NCBI RefSeq assembly: GCF_001984155.1
Contig: NZ_MTQO01000049.1
Location: 530,139 to 594,138 of the forward strand
Direction: 5' to 3'
From: Actinosynnema sp. ALI-1.44
Lineage (GTDB): Bacteria; Actinomycetota; Actinomycetes; Mycobacteriales; Pseudonocardiaceae
Length of the DNA: 64,000 bases
In this document: positions 17,561 to 27,013 of the stretch, one piece after another
Numbering within the stretch: position 1 is the stretch's first letter
Layout: every line of letters begins with the position of its first letter
Notes under the pieces: generated by a model
Told to the model about the DNA's origin: nothing
The model's database searches: none
The model's input: the letters and a program-made list of their open reading frames with translations, nothing else
Position numbers and translations under genes: made by a program

Positions 17561-18730
17561 GTGCCAGTGGACAGACTGCCGCTGCGGGCGTTGCTCGCGT
17601 TCACGTTGACCGTGCTGCTCGGCTGCCTCACGGAGGTGTTGCCCGCGGGCCTGCTGCTGGGGATGTCCGAGGACCTCGGGGTGTCGCCGTCCACGACGGG
17701 ACAACTGGTCACGGTGTACGCCGTCACCACCGCCGTGACCGCGATTCCGTTGACGGCGTTGACGTCCCGGCTGCCGCGCAAGCGGGTTCTGGTGGCGCTC
17801 GTGCTCGGGTTCGTCGTGACCAACCTCGTGATCGCCGTGTCCCCTTGGTATTCCGTGATCATGGGTGCACGGGTGGTGTCCGGGGCGGTGACCGGTGTGA
17901 TGTGGTCGCTGGTCGCGGTGTACGCGATGCGGATCGCGCCGCCCGCGCTGGCCGGACGGGCGCTGGCCGTGGCGATGGCGGGGACGCCCGTCGGGTTCGC
18001 GGCCGGCGTGCCCGCCGCGACAGCGCTCGGCGAACTCGTCGGCTGGCGTTGGTCGTTCGCGGCCATGGCCCTGATCGCAGTGCCGTTGCTGTTCTGGATT
18101 CTCGTTGTGGTGCCGCCGATCCAGGTCACCACCGCCGGGTCCGGCCGGACAACACCGGCTTCCTCGCCGTGGGCCGGAATGCGACCGGTGCTGCTGATCG
18201 TGTTCGCGTACTCGTTGGGGCACAACGTGCTCTACACCTACCTCGGTCCGGCACTGGCTCGGCTGGGCCGCGAAAACCTGGTGAGCACCGCCCTTCTGGC
18301 GTTCGGCGCGGCGGCGGTGTGCGGGATCGTCGTGGTCGGCTCCGCGCTGGACCGGTATCCCCGTGCCGTGCTTGCCTGGTGTCCCGCGTTGACCGCCGCC
18401 GGGATCGTCTCGCTGGCGTTGTCCGACGACGCTGGCCCGATCCTGCTGGCGTCCGCCCTGTGGGGTTTGGCTTTCGGTGGCGCTCCCACAGCGTTCCAGG
18501 CCGTCACCGCTCTGGTCGCGGGCAGAAGCGCCGACCGGGCCCAGTCGTTGACCATCGCCGCGTGGAACGGCGCCGTGGCCGCCGGCGCGGCGCTGGGCGG
18601 CGTGGTGTTGAACCACGCCGCCCCCGCTCTACCGTGGACCGCCGCCGTGCTGCTGGCGGTGCCGATTCTCACGGCGGTCCGGCTACCGCTGTCAGCGCGT
18701 GGAACTGACCACGCGCTCGTCAGCGAATGA
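17561..18730 (+). CDS. MFS transporter, drug:H+ antiporter-1 type
   Basis: This 389-residue protein has 12 predicted membrane helices and the AraJ/YdhP-like pattern: LLGCLTEVLPAGLL at the start, then SRLPRKRVLVALVLGF as the loop 2-3 basic motif. It starts at a GTG with GGAAGGAAA upstream. Such proteins export small molecules, sugars or arabinose-like compounds. It stands alone, with a terminator before it and a convergent acyltransferase gene 6 nt after it. Export of the cyclodipeptide made nearby is possible but not shown. Confidence 0.88.
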   Translation: MPVDRLPLRALLAFTLTVLLGCLTEVLPAGLLLGMSEDLGVSPSTTGQLVTVYAVTTAVTAIPLTALTSRLPRKRVLVALVLGFVVTNLVIAVSPWYSVIMGARVVSGAVTGVMWSLVAVYAMRIAPPALAGRALAVAMAGTPVGFAAGVPAATALGELVGWRWSFAAMALIAVPLLFWILVVVPPIQVTTAGSGRTTPASSPWAGMRPVLLIVFAYSLGHNVLYTYLGPALARLGRENLVSTALLAFGAAAVCGIVVVGSALDRYPRAVLAWCPALTAAGIVSLALSDDAGPILLASALWGLAFGGAPTAFQAVTALVAGRSADRAQSLTIAAWNGAVAAGAALGGVVLNHAAPALPWTAAVLLAVPILTAVRLPLSARGTDHALVSE

Positions 18731-18736
18731 GACCTT

Positions 18737-20518
18737 TCACGCTCCCGCCAGCAGATCGATCAGTTCACTCAGGGAGTCGCGCAGAGCGTCGGCGAACGCG
18801 TGCATCTGCTCCGCGACCGGTTGGGGCGTGCTCAGGTACACGTTGAGGCGACCGGGCAACAGGACGTAGGCGACGCCGATGCAGCGACTGCTGGTCGAAC
18901 CGAACCCGAAGTACTGGATGTTGTGCGACGGGGCCGAACTCGTGCTCAGGTAGTCGTCGCGCATGATCTGCCAGCCCGGGGACTCGTACAGCGCCAACGG
19001 CTCGGTCGCGCCGAGTTCGGCGCCGCGGCGCCGCTGGATCATCTGCAGCTCCCACAGGTGCTGTTCCGGCGCCTGCCCGGCCTGGCACTGCTTGGCCCTG
19101 GCCACGTGCTTCGCCCCGGCTTCGGCCAACGCCGCCCGACGGGTCGCCGCGTCCGCGTCGGGATCCTGCATGGCCTGCACGAACCGCACCATTTCCGGTG
19201 TCACGACGCGCATCGCCTCGGTGCGGCCGTTCTGGAACTGCCGTGTGGCGATCGACTCGTACGTGGCGCCGGTCAGCCCCTTGGCGCGGTAGTGGGCCAA
19301 CTGGTACGCGGCCTGGACGAAAGCGTCCGGCGACATGCCGAGCTGCTTGATCCGATCGGTCCCGATGTCCGCGAAGGACAGTTCGGTCGTCGCGGTGGCC
19401 GCCGCGTAGTTCGCGAACGCCTGACCCGCGGCCTCGACGTCGACTCGCAGCGCGTCGCCGAGGACGAACCGGATCGGTTCCACCTTCGGGATGCCGCTGC
19501 CCGGTGTGCCCGGGTCCACCGGCGTGCCGACGACCTTGTCGACGAACGCGAGGATCGTGGTGCCGTCGAGCAGGCAGTGCTCCACGTTGATTCCGGCCTG
19601 GCCGTCGGCGAACACGACGAACGTCACCGCTTTGTCGAACCACCGGTTGGCGCTGTCGCCGTGCAGCAGGGCATCACAGGCAGCCAGCTTGTCCGCGGGC
19701 GCGTCGCTCTCCAGAGACACGCAGAACAACGCGGTTTCGACCACGTCCAACGCCTCGGCGTTCGCCGGGTCCTCGGCGATCAGGGCCTCGCGGCTGGCCG
19801 CCCACGCCGCCCTGGCCTTGGTCGTGAGGTGCCCGACGGGACTGTAGTGGGCTTCCTCACCGGCCAGGACGCTGCGCAGGCCGTCGGCGAGTTCGCTGGT
19901 CGCGTACGGCTTGCCCTGCTCGTCGAGTACGTCCATCCGGAACATCCGCCCGCGGTGGAAGACGACGATGTGCCGGGCAGGCGAAGGGCCCGGCCATTCG
20001 TCGCCGTAGGGGGCGCGCACGGTGTCCTGGTCGGCGCCGGGGATCCGGGTGGCCGAGAACAGGTACTTGTGCTGCAGCATCGACTGGGCCTGGCCGCGCA
20101 GCACCACCGGTGGCAGTTGCTCCGCGTCCACCAACGCCTTGTACGCCAACGACGACGCGATCAACCCGGTCGCCCGGTCCACCTGATCGGCGCCCCGGGC
20201 GTCCTGGAACAGGAAGAAGAAGTTGGCGTTGAGGGCGATCCGGTCCCGGCGGCCGAGGTACCGCGTCCGCCAGAAGTCGTCCAACCAGCTGAGCACACCC
20301 GGGCTGTCGTTGTAGCGCTCCAGGTCGGCGTGCAGGACGTGGGCGGGACTGTCCGGTGCCAGGAACGCGGCCACCGCGGCCTCCGTCGTGGCCAACTCGT
20401 CCGCGGTGAGCAGCGGCGCGCACCACTCCAGCAACAGCGAACAGCTGTCATCGAGTGTGGGCAGCGGCACGCGGGGCAGCAGGCCTTCGTTGCTGAAGGT
20501 GGTGGTCAAGTCCCTCAT
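18737..20518 (-). CDS. Carnitine/choline O-acyltransferase-family protein
   Basis: This 593-residue protein belongs to a family that moves acyl groups between coenzyme A and carnitine or choline and is best known from eukaryotes. The catalytic His lies in NVEHCLLDGTTI. YESIATRQFQNGRTEAMR matches the conserved ES-R-F-GRT block. The STSSAPSHNIQYFGFG segment is the conserved STS motif near the C-terminus. The ATG at 20518 overlaps the methyltransferase stop (ATGA), so the two are translationally coupled, with a 2-oxoglutarate oxygenase gene upstream. The natural acceptor may be a hydroxylated betaine or amino acid made by the two partners rather than carnitine itself. Bacterial members exist but are uncommon in such operons. 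Confidence 0.87.
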   Translation of the reverse strand: MRDLTTTFSNEGLLPRVPLPTLDDSCSLLLEWCAPLLTADELATTEAAVAAFLAPDSPAHVLHADLERYNDSPGVLSWLDDFWRTRYLGRRDRIALNANFFFLFQDARGADQVDRATGLIASSLAYKALVDAEQLPPVVLRGQAQSMLQHKYLFSATRIPGADQDTVRAPYGDEWPGPSPARHIVVFHRGRMFRMDVLDEQGKPYATSELADGLRSVLAGEEAHYSPVGHLTTKARAAWAASREALIAEDPANAEALDVVETALFCVSLESDAPADKLAACDALLHGDSANRWFDKAVTFVVFADGQAGINVEHCLLDGTTILAFVDKVVGTPVDPGTPGSGIPKVEPIRFVLGDALRVDVEAAGQAFANYAAATATTELSFADIGTDRIKQLGMSPDAFVQAAYQLAHYRAKGLTGATYESIATRQFQNGRTEAMRVVTPEMVRFVQAMQDPDADAATRRAALAEAGAKHVARAKQCQAGQAPEQHLWELQMIQRRRGAELGATEPLALYESPGWQIMRDDYLSTSSAPSHNIQYFGFGSTSSRCIGVAYVLLPGRLNVYLSTPQPVAEQMHAFADALRDSLSELIDLLAGA

Positions 20519-21372
20519 CCTCGTGGTTGGTGCTGACCTGCCACTCCGTCCGCGGCAGGGGTGGAACCGGCGCTGCCGGGAGGTCGGCAGACACGCAGCT
20601 GGGCGTACAGCCAACCAGTGTCCTCCAGCCCGCGCGGATCGATGCCCCGTGAGTGCAGCGTGTCCAGGACCTGGTCGCGCTCCTCGTCGGAGACGAACCG
20701 CCGCTGCCGGAACACCCCGTCGACCAGTTCGATGTCATACCCCATCGCGCGCAGGCACTCCTCGATGGGGTCGAACGGCACCATCCGCAGCACGAAGTGG
20801 GCCATCCACGGCCGGTGGTCGCCGTCGACTGTGGCCAGTCGGGTGATGGTGCGGGCACCGACGTACCCGATGCAGCCGGTGGAGATCACCAGGTCGGTGC
20901 CGGACAGCCGGGCACGCTGGGATTCGGTGAGGTCGCCGGTTTCCAGGTCGGCGCAGACAGTCTCGTCCAGCAGCCCGGACGCGTACGCGTAGTCCAGCGC
21001 GGGCCGAGACGAGTCGAAACCGACAATCCGGGCGCGCGACTGACCGTCCGCGAACCGCTTCCGGTCGCGAGCCAGCACCTCTTCGCGGTCCATGGCGCCG
21101 ACGATCGGGTCGGTATACCACTCGTACAGTTCGTCCATGGTGGCGCCGCCGTTCAGCAACGCCGCGTTGATGCCGTATGAACACCCGACATCAAGCACCC
21201 GCACAGTCCGGCCGAGTCGCGTCTGCCGCTGCCGGATCAAATCGGCGAAGTACGGCGCCGCGAGTTGGGGTATGCAGTACTCGAACTCGCGCAAAGTCGT
21301 GAAGTAAGCGCGTGGATCGGCCTGCGTGTAGATGTGGTCGAGGGAGACTTTTCCGGTGGTGTCATAAGGCAC
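20515..21372 (-). CDS. Class I SAM-dependent methyltransferase-like protein
   Basis: This 285-residue protein starts at the GTG at 21372, which has AGAGGAG eight bases upstream; the longer open frame upstream overlaps the oxygenase gene. The N-terminal part reads YFTTLREFEYCIPQLAAPYF, followed by motif I VRVLDVGCSYGINAAL and a post-I acidic residue in IVGFDSSRPAL. The C-terminal 100 residues include a segment similar to small-molecule methyltransferases (ISTGCIGYVGARTI). It is the middle gene between a 2-oxoglutarate oxygenase and a carnitine acyltransferase homologue. N-methylation of an amino acid to a betaine would suit that company, but nothing in the sequence proves the acceptor. Confidence 0.75.
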   Translation of the reverse strand: MPYDTTGKVSLDHIYTQADPRAYFTTLREFEYCIPQLAAPYFADLIRQRQTRLGRTVRVLDVGCSYGINAALLNGGATMDELYEWYTDPIVGAMDREEVLARDRKRFADGQSRARIVGFDSSRPALDYAYASGLLDETVCADLETGDLTESQRARLSGTDLVISTGCIGYVGARTITRLATVDGDHRPWMAHFVLRMVPFDPIEECLRAMGYDIELVDGVFRQRRFVSDEERDQVLDTLHSRGIDPRGLEDTGWLYAQLRVCRPPGSAGSTPAADGVAGQHQPRG

Positions 21373-21391
21373 GCGCCGCACTCCTCTGAGG

Positions 21392-22261
21392 TCAGTCGAG
21401 CAGGCGGTCCCCACGGACCGCGCGGAACTCGGCCGCGGTGTGCTCCGGTAGCACGCGGCCGAACAGCTGCCTGGTGCGTTCGACACTACCCATGACGCCT
21501 GGTCGCTCGCTGTAGGCGAAGATCGCCGTGTGTCGTGCGGTGCCGCCGGTGACCTCGGTGACGCGGTGCAGGGAATACCGGCCCTTGAACAGTTGGAGAT
21601 CACCAGGGGCCAACGTCAGCCGTCGTGGCAGGTCGGGTCGCGTGCCTGCCAGCACGCCCGCGACGTCCTCGAAGTTCTCCGCGTCGGCCGACCGGATGTT
21701 CGGACAGTACTCGAAGTCGCCGCCCTCCGCCGATTCCTGCGTGAGCATGCTGACTGTGTACTCGTTGGTGTCGAAATGCCACGGGTGTGCGCGTCCGGGC
21801 GCGATGACGTTGAGGCAGAGACCGGACAGCGGATCAGCCAGTTCGTACAAGGCAGGCAACCGGAAACAATCCGCGACGAAGCGCTGGAACAACGTGCTCG
21901 TGTACAGCTGTTGTAGGACGGAGTCGGCCGGGATCTGGTCACGGGCCACGAAGGCGTTGCCGCGTTCCATCGTGACCCTGCCGGGGTGGCCGTCGGGCAA
22001 CGGCGTGCCGACCGCGATGTTGTAGGCGTTCACCACTTCGACCTGGCCATGGGCCAGCGGGGCGACCCCGGCGCACTCCCGCTGGACGGTGTCGCGCAGC
22101 TCGGGCCGGATGAAGTCGGACAGCACGCAGCAGCCCACGCGATCCAGTTCGCGCCGCGCGTGATCGACAGCCGCGCGCCACGCCGCACTGCCGGGATCCG
22201 ACAGGGGGTAACGATCCGTGTCGACTACCTTTCCCGGTGCCGCGACGACCGGTCGTTTCAT
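21392..22261 (-). CDS. Fe(II)/2-oxoglutarate-dependent oxygenase
   Basis: This 289-residue enzyme has a double-stranded beta-helix fold. The facial triad is HFD (in HPWHFDTNEYTVSML) plus the distal His in RYSLHRVTEV, and the 2-oxoglutarate-binding Arg lies in GTARHTAIFAY. The Asp is present, so it should hydroxylate rather than halogenate. The sequence style is that of stand-alone amino-acid hydroxylases. The ATG at 22261 has AAAGGGA upstream. It leads an operon with a methyltransferase and a carnitine-acyltransferase homologue and probably hydroxylates the molecule those enzymes methylate or acylate. Confidence 0.83.
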   Translation of the reverse strand: MKRPVVAAPGKVVDTDRYPLSDPGSAAWRAAVDHARRELDRVGCCVLSDFIRPELRDTVQRECAGVAPLAHGQVEVVNAYNIAVGTPLPDGHPGRVTMERGNAFVARDQIPADSVLQQLYTSTLFQRFVADCFRLPALYELADPLSGLCLNVIAPGRAHPWHFDTNEYTVSMLTQESAEGGDFEYCPNIRSADAENFEDVAGVLAGTRPDLPRRLTLAPGDLQLFKGRYSLHRVTEVTGGTARHTAIFAYSERPGVMGSVERTRQLFGRVLPEHTAAEFRAVRGDRLLD

Positions 22262-22436
22262 GCGTGGGATCCCTTTCCCTGGTTGCCGTCCTGCGATCGC
22301 AGTCAAGCTTCCCGGCTGCGCACCCCGCACGGCTGCCTTTTTGTGATCTGCTCCACCAAAGTCTGGCAGACCCAGGTGCCTGCGCCTGCTGTTCCTTGTT
22401 ACCCCACAACGCCTCGGCAGCACCAGGGCTCATCCG

Positions 22437-23642
22437 TCATCGACGAGAGCCATCACGGTCGGCAGCCGGTGTGCCGGTGACAGGGAAGCCGTCGACCGCC
22501 GGTGCCGGGGTGGCAGTGTCGGCACTGTCCTCAAGCAACTGGGCGACGGCCTGGTTTCCCGCGTAGGTGATGAGTTCGAGCAATGAGCCGTCGGGGTCAC
22601 GGAAGTACAGGCTCGTACCCGCGCCCCGCGCTCCGGGCCTGGTAACCGGGCCGAGTTCCACGGCCACGTCGTGGCGCGCGAGGTGCGCCGCGGCGTCGGC
22701 CACCGTTCCGGTCCAACGGAAACACAGGTCCGACCCGCCTGGTGTCACAGGAACGCGTGCGACGGGCACAGGGGCCATCCCGGGACCGTGCACGTTGAGA
22801 TGCTGGGCACCGAACCGGTAGACGAACCCTTGCCCTGTGGCTATGACAGTGGCCCCGAGGACATCGCTGTAGAAGGTGTTGGAGCGGTCCCAGTCGGTGA
22901 CACTGATGACACAGTGGTCCATGGCCACCATCACCTTGCCGGGTGTCCGGCCGGGTGCCAGTGCCAGATCGAGCGCGGCCTCGCAGTGCAGTGCGGTGGT
23001 TGCGAAAACCGGGACATCGAGGTGCTCCTGGCTGACGCTGAGTTCGAGTTCGGCGCAGCCGAGGACGACGCCTCCGGCCCCGGCGTCGACGAGGGACCGG
23101 GCGATGCCGAGCAGCCGGTCACGCGATGCGGGGTCGACCCGTCCGACGCAGAGCTCGTCGTAGATGATCCGCTGAACCGCCTGCCGGTCCGCCTCGTCCG
23201 GGACCAGCGTCCGGATGCCGTGCGCTTCGAGCCGGTCGCGGTAGAAGGATTGCTCCATTGTGTACTTCGTGGCGAGCAACCCCACCGTGGTCACGCCGGA
23301 CGCGGTGACCGCATCGGCGGTGACGTCCCCGAGGTGCAGTACCGGGATCGTGACGGCGGCTGCGACCTCGTCGTACACCTTGTGCATCGTGTTCGTCGCG
23401 ATGAGCACGAACGACGCACCCGCTGCCTCCAGTGACCGCGCCTCCTGAGCGAGCACGGCTGCCGCCGCGGCCCAGTCGCCCTCCTCCTGCATCCGCGCGA
23501 TCGGCGCGAAGTCGACGGTCGCCACCCGCAACCGGGCGGAGTGCAGTCCGCCGAGGCGGGCCCTGGTCCCCTCGTTCAACCGGCGCAGGTACTCCGCCGT
23601 CGATTCCCAGCTCATGCCGCCGATGACGCCGATCAGTTCCAT
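22437..23642 (-). CDS. Aspartate/glutamate racemase fused to a C-terminal VOC domain
   Basis: This protein has 401 residues. Residues 1 to about 230 form an Asp/Glu racemase: GVIGGMSWEST is the first glycine-rich motif, Thr83 lies in ATNTMHK and Cys196 in VVLGCAELE. The E. coli L-Asp/Glu-specific racemase uses a Thr83/Cys197 pair, so this member fits that class rather than the two-Cys class. From about residue 237 a VOC unit follows (VAMDHCVISVTDWDRSNTFYS to YFRDPDGSLLELITY), then a Pro/Ala-rich tail. Both halves are in one continuous frame. The ATG at 23642 is the natural start of the racemase. The fusion suggests racemisation coupled to sensing, binding or further conversion of the product. 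Confidence 0.85.
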   Translation of the reverse strand: MELIGVIGGMSWESTAEYLRRLNEGTRARLGGLHSARLRVATVDFAPIARMQEEGDWAAAAAVLAQEARSLEAAGASFVLIATNTMHKVYDEVAAAVTIPVLHLGDVTADAVTASGVTTVGLLATKYTMEQSFYRDRLEAHGIRTLVPDEADRQAVQRIIYDELCVGRVDPASRDRLLGIARSLVDAGAGGVVLGCAELELSVSQEHLDVPVFATTALHCEAALDLALAPGRTPGKVMVAMDHCVISVTDWDRSNTFYSDVLGATVIATGQGFVYRFGAQHLNVHGPGMAPVPVARVPVTPGGSDLCFRWTGTVADAAAHLARHDVAVELGPVTRPGARGAGTSLYFRDPDGSLLELITYAGNQAVAQLLEDSADTATPAPAVDGFPVTGTPAADRDGSRR

Positions 23643-23703
23643 GACGTCCAGACTCCGCGATCGACTAGGAAAGTAAAAGCGGAAGTCGGTGACGTCACCT
23701 GGT

Positions 23704-24267
23704 TCAGAGATCCGGGAGCACGTCACCGGCGTCCGGGTAGCGACCCTGTTCCAGGCGGAAGATGTAGCCCCGGAGGTCCGCCCTCAGGTCACCCGCCAGG
23801 TACGTGAGGAACTCGCGCGCCCCTTCAGCGGCGTCGCGGTCGTAGCGGTCGACCTCGCCGCTCCACTCGCTGAGCAACGCCGTGACATGCTCCTCGACCC
23901 GGTCTCGCTGCTCCCACCAGGCGCGGACGGCGTCCGGTGTCCACCGGGAGTCGCCGTCGCAGGCGTAGCCCTGGAAGGGATCCGCTTCGGCGGCGGCCAG
24001 CAGGCAGTCGACCTCCGTCGGGGTCTTGGGCTGGCGGAAGACGAACTCGTTGTAGTACTCGCCGCCGTAAAGGACGTGGTGTGGCGCATGCAGCCGTCCG
24101 GTCCAGCAGTTGTCGGTACTACCCGTGTAGAAGGGGCCTGGCACGTTCAGCCAGTGCTTCTCCGCCCATTTCTTGCCGTCGTCGGGCGGGAAGAAGCCTG
24201 GCGGAACGTGCGAGGTCGGATCCCATGGCGCGGGCGTGTCAGTCACAGCACCAGCATCCCGCAGCAC
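23704..24267 (-). CDS. Conserved protein of unknown function
   Basis: The protein has up to 187 residues from the GTG at 24267, or 180 from the GTG at 24246 (VTDTPAPWDP). It is rich in Trp, Tyr and acidic residues (KKWAEKHWLNVPGPFY, YGGEYYNEFVFRQPKTP, WTPDAVRAWWEQRD), is soluble and has no signal peptide or metal-binding motif I can name. It lies between the racemase-VOC gene and a methyltransferase gene, all leftward. I do not recognise the family. Confidence 0.6.
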   Translation of the reverse strand: MLRDAGAVTDTPAPWDPTSHVPPGFFPPDDGKKWAEKHWLNVPGPFYTGSTDNCWTGRLHAPHHVLYGGEYYNEFVFRQPKTPTEVDCLLAAAEADPFQGYACDGDSRWTPDAVRAWWEQRDRVEEHVTALLSEWSGEVDRYDRDAAEGAREFLTYLAGDLRADLRGYIFRLEQGRYPDAGDVLPDL

Positions 24268-24301
24268 CTACGGGCGCCGCCACCTCCGGCGATCCACCTG
24301 C

Positions 24302-25141
24302 TCAGGAAGCTCGTTCCGCCCGCAGCAGGATGTAGTCCTGAGAGCTGACGAACAGGCCGGTGTAGAGGGCCGCGCTCTGCGTCGCGCCCGCCAGGCCTTC
24401 CTCGCCCGCGACCGCGAGCAGGTCGTCGCGTCGCTCCTGCACCACGTCGACCAGCATGGGAGCACTGGGGCGGATGTCGTCGGCCAGCGAGCGGATCGTC
24501 ACCTCGCGGAACCCGTTCTGCTCCGCCGCCTTTCCGGCCTCCTGCGCGGTGACCAACGGGACCGCGCACAGCGCCTTCACGGACAGCTCGATGTCGTCGT
24601 CGGACATCGGCGTGCCCAGCGCGTAGTCCGCGACCACCAGGACCCCGCCTGGCTTGAGCACCCGCGCGATCTCCGCGAAGGCCGCTGCCTTGTCGGCCAC
24701 GTGGAACAGGATCGATTCGATCGCGTAGGCCGCGTCGAACGAGTTGTCGGGGAACGGCATGTCGACGATGTCGCCGACCGCGAAGTCCACTGCGGACACC
24801 CCGGCCCGTTCGGCCGCGTCGGTGGCCGCCGCGACCTGCTGGGGGCTGAGGTTGATCCCCGTGACGCTCACCTGGTGACGGCGTGCCGCCAGCATCGCCG
24901 GGCCGCCGACGCCGCAGCCGAGGTCCAGCACCTTCTGGCCCGGCCGCAACCCGCAGGCGTCCAGTACTTCCTCGTTCATGTGGGCCTGTGCCTCGACGAT
25001 CGTGGTGGCGCCTCGACCGCAGTAGCCTGCGTGCACGGAGCCGTCGAACAACGCCGAGAACGGCTCGGTGACGGCGTCGTAGAACCCGGCGACCGCCGCG
25101 GCGTTCCCGTTCGATCCGGGCTTGTCGTCTACTATGGACAT
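24302..25141 (-). CDS. SAM-dependent methyltransferase (UbiE/sterol-C-methyltransferase-like)
   Basis: The protein has 279 residues from the ATG at 25141, with GAGGTG upstream. Motif I is VLDLGCGVGGPAMLAAR, the post-I segment reads VTGINLSPQQV, motif II DNSFDAAYAIESILF and motif III VLKPGGVLVVADY. This is the pattern of small-molecule methyltransferases related to tocopherol, sterol and rebeccamycin-type enzymes, with a variable substrate lid at the C-terminus. It sits just downstream of the ABC exporter pair in the same direction and may tailor the compound they export. Confidence 0.85.
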   Translation of the reverse strand: MSIVDDKPGSNGNAAAVAGFYDAVTEPFSALFDGSVHAGYCGRGATTIVEAQAHMNEEVLDACGLRPGQKVLDLGCGVGGPAMLAARRHQVSVTGINLSPQQVAAATDAAERAGVSAVDFAVGDIVDMPFPDNSFDAAYAIESILFHVADKAAAFAEIARVLKPGGVLVVADYALGTPMSDDDIELSVKALCAVPLVTAQEAGKAAEQNGFREVTIRSLADDIRPSAPMLVDVVQERRDDLLAVAGEEGLAGATQSAALYTGLFVSSQDYILLRAERAS

Positions 25142-25225
25142 AAGTGGTTCACCTCGTGACGGGGATCTGGGCAGTTCGCTGCGAATACATCCGTCCACCT
25201 CGGCCGACGCTACCCAGGTCGGCTC

Positions 25226-27013
25226 TCAGTGCGGTCTCGCCGCCTCCGGGCCGTACAGCCGCCGCATTTGCGGTGAGGTGTCGAGAAGTTCGAGCAGGGT
25301 GCCTCGTGCGACCACACTGCCGCTGTCGAGCAGCACGATCTGGTCCGCCCGCTCCAGCACCGCCCGTCGGTGCGACACCGCCAGAACCGTCACACCGGCG
25401 CTGAACACCATCCGCCAGAGTTCCCGTTCGGTCTCCACGTCCAAAGCGCTGGACAGGTCGTCCATGACCAGCAGTTCGGGGTCGCGGGCGAACATCCGGG
25501 CCGCTGCCGTGCGTTGGATCTGCCCGCCGGACAGGCGAACACCGCGGACGCCGATCTCGGTGTCGAGCCCGTCCGGCATGCTCGCCACATCGGGGCCGAG
25601 CACCGCGCGACGGACCGCGTCGGTCACCACGCCGCCATCGTCAGGCAGACCGAGCAGGATGTTCTCGCGCAACGTCCCGGACACCAGCGTGGGTGTCTGC
25701 GCGGTGTACGCGACCCGCGGCGGAACCAGGAAATCGCCGGGATCGGCCACCGCCCTCCCGTTCCAGTCGATCTCACCGCCCTGCCGGTCCAACAGGCCGA
25801 GCAGTGCGCGCAGCGTGGTGGTCTTCCCGGCGCCCATCGGTCCGGCGACGACGGTGACGCTCCCCCGCTCCACCCGCAGCGACACGTCATCGATGCCCCG
25901 CTCCGATCCGGGGAACCGGTAGGTCAGCCCGGTGGCGTTCAGCACATCGAGCGGCTCGTCGGCCCGCCGCGGCGGTACGTCGACCGGCGCGTCCGACTTC
26001 AGGTACAGCGGATGGTGCTTCACCACGTCCATCGGCGGCGCCCCTTGCATCAACTCCACCGACCGGTCCAGCGACACACGCACCTGCTGGAACGTCCTGA
26101 CCAGATAGCCGATGAAGCCGGTGTACGACGCGACCTGCATCAGATACGTGGCGAACAGGACGAAATCGCCGATGGTGAAGTCACCGCTGCGCATCGCGCC
26201 CGCGGCCGTCAGCAGGATCAGCCCGGCGCCCAGGCTGGCGGTGCTGTTGAAGACGGCGTCCAGCGCGTAGCTCTGCGTCTTGTCACGGACCATCGCGTGC
26301 CTGCGCTCGTCGCCTTGCCGCGCCAGGTGCGCGACCACGTTGTCCTGCGTGCCTGCCGCCTGGATCGCCCGCACCGCGACCACGATCTCGCCGATGGTGC
26401 CGGTGACCTGCGCGGTCGCCGCACGGCTTCGCTCCCGCAGTGTGTGCGCCCGCGCCTTGGCCAGTTGGGCCAGCGCGATCACGCAGATCATCGGGACCAT
26501 GACCAGCAGCGTCACCCGGGCGTCCACGCTGATCAGGATGGCGAGCCCGGTGGACGCGAAGATCACCGCCGACAGCGCGTCGAACCCCCAGTCCCCCATC
26601 AGCGAGATGGCCTCGGAATCGTCACGGAGGGTGGAGATCCCCGCACCGACGTTGCCCGGCATCGCCCGCGCACCCGGCCGTTCGAACAGGCGCGCGAGCA
26701 GGTTGCGCTGTACGAGCCCCCGAGTGCGCACGTGCCAGCCCGCCACGGCGACGGTGGCGCCGAAGATCGACGCCATCCTGGCCAGGCCCGCCGCGACCAG
26801 GATCGCGACGATGGTCGTGAGGTTCAGTTCGGCCTCGGTACCGCCTTCGAGCGTGTCGAACAACGCCTTGCCGAGCACACCGGGCAACAGCGGCCACAGG
26901 TGGAAGATCATCCAGCCGACCGCCGAAGCCGCGTACAGCCCGCGGTGGAACGCCATCACCCGCAGGATGGTCCGCAGGGTGAACCACTTTCCCTTGCCCC
27001 CGCGTGTCTTCAC
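25226..27013 (-). CDS. ABC exporter half-transporter A, with degenerate catalytic site
   Basis: This 595-residue protein has an N-terminal membrane domain with six helices (residues about 20-320) and a C-terminal ATPase. Walker A is GPMGAGKT, the signature is LSGGQ, and Walker B reads LLVMDD, so the catalytic Glu is replaced by Asp; the H-loop SHRR is present. It starts inside the last codons of the partner gene (4-nt overlap). The pair forms a heterodimeric exporter. It could export a peptide or the NRPS product made further right, but no sequence feature defines its cargo. Confidence 0.9.
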   Translation of the reverse strand: MKTRGGKGKWFTLRTILRVMAFHRGLYAASAVGWMIFHLWPLLPGVLGKALFDTLEGGTEAELNLTTIVAILVAAGLARMASIFGATVAVAGWHVRTRGLVQRNLLARLFERPGARAMPGNVGAGISTLRDDSEAISLMGDWGFDALSAVIFASTGLAILISVDARVTLLVMVPMICVIALAQLAKARAHTLRERSRAATAQVTGTIGEIVVAVRAIQAAGTQDNVVAHLARQGDERRHAMVRDKTQSYALDAVFNSTASLGAGLILLTAAGAMRSGDFTIGDFVLFATYLMQVASYTGFIGYLVRTFQQVRVSLDRSVELMQGAPPMDVVKHHPLYLKSDAPVDVPPRRADEPLDVLNATGLTYRFPGSERGIDDVSLRVERGSVTVVAGPMGAGKTTTLRALLGLLDRQGGEIDWNGRAVADPGDFLVPPRVAYTAQTPTLVSGTLRENILLGLPDDGGVVTDAVRRAVLGPDVASMPDGLDTEIGVRGVRLSGGQIQRTAAARMFARDPELLVMDDLSSALDVETERELWRMVFSAGVTVLAVSHRRAVLERADQIVLLDSGSVVARGTLLELLDTSPQMRRLYGPEAARPH

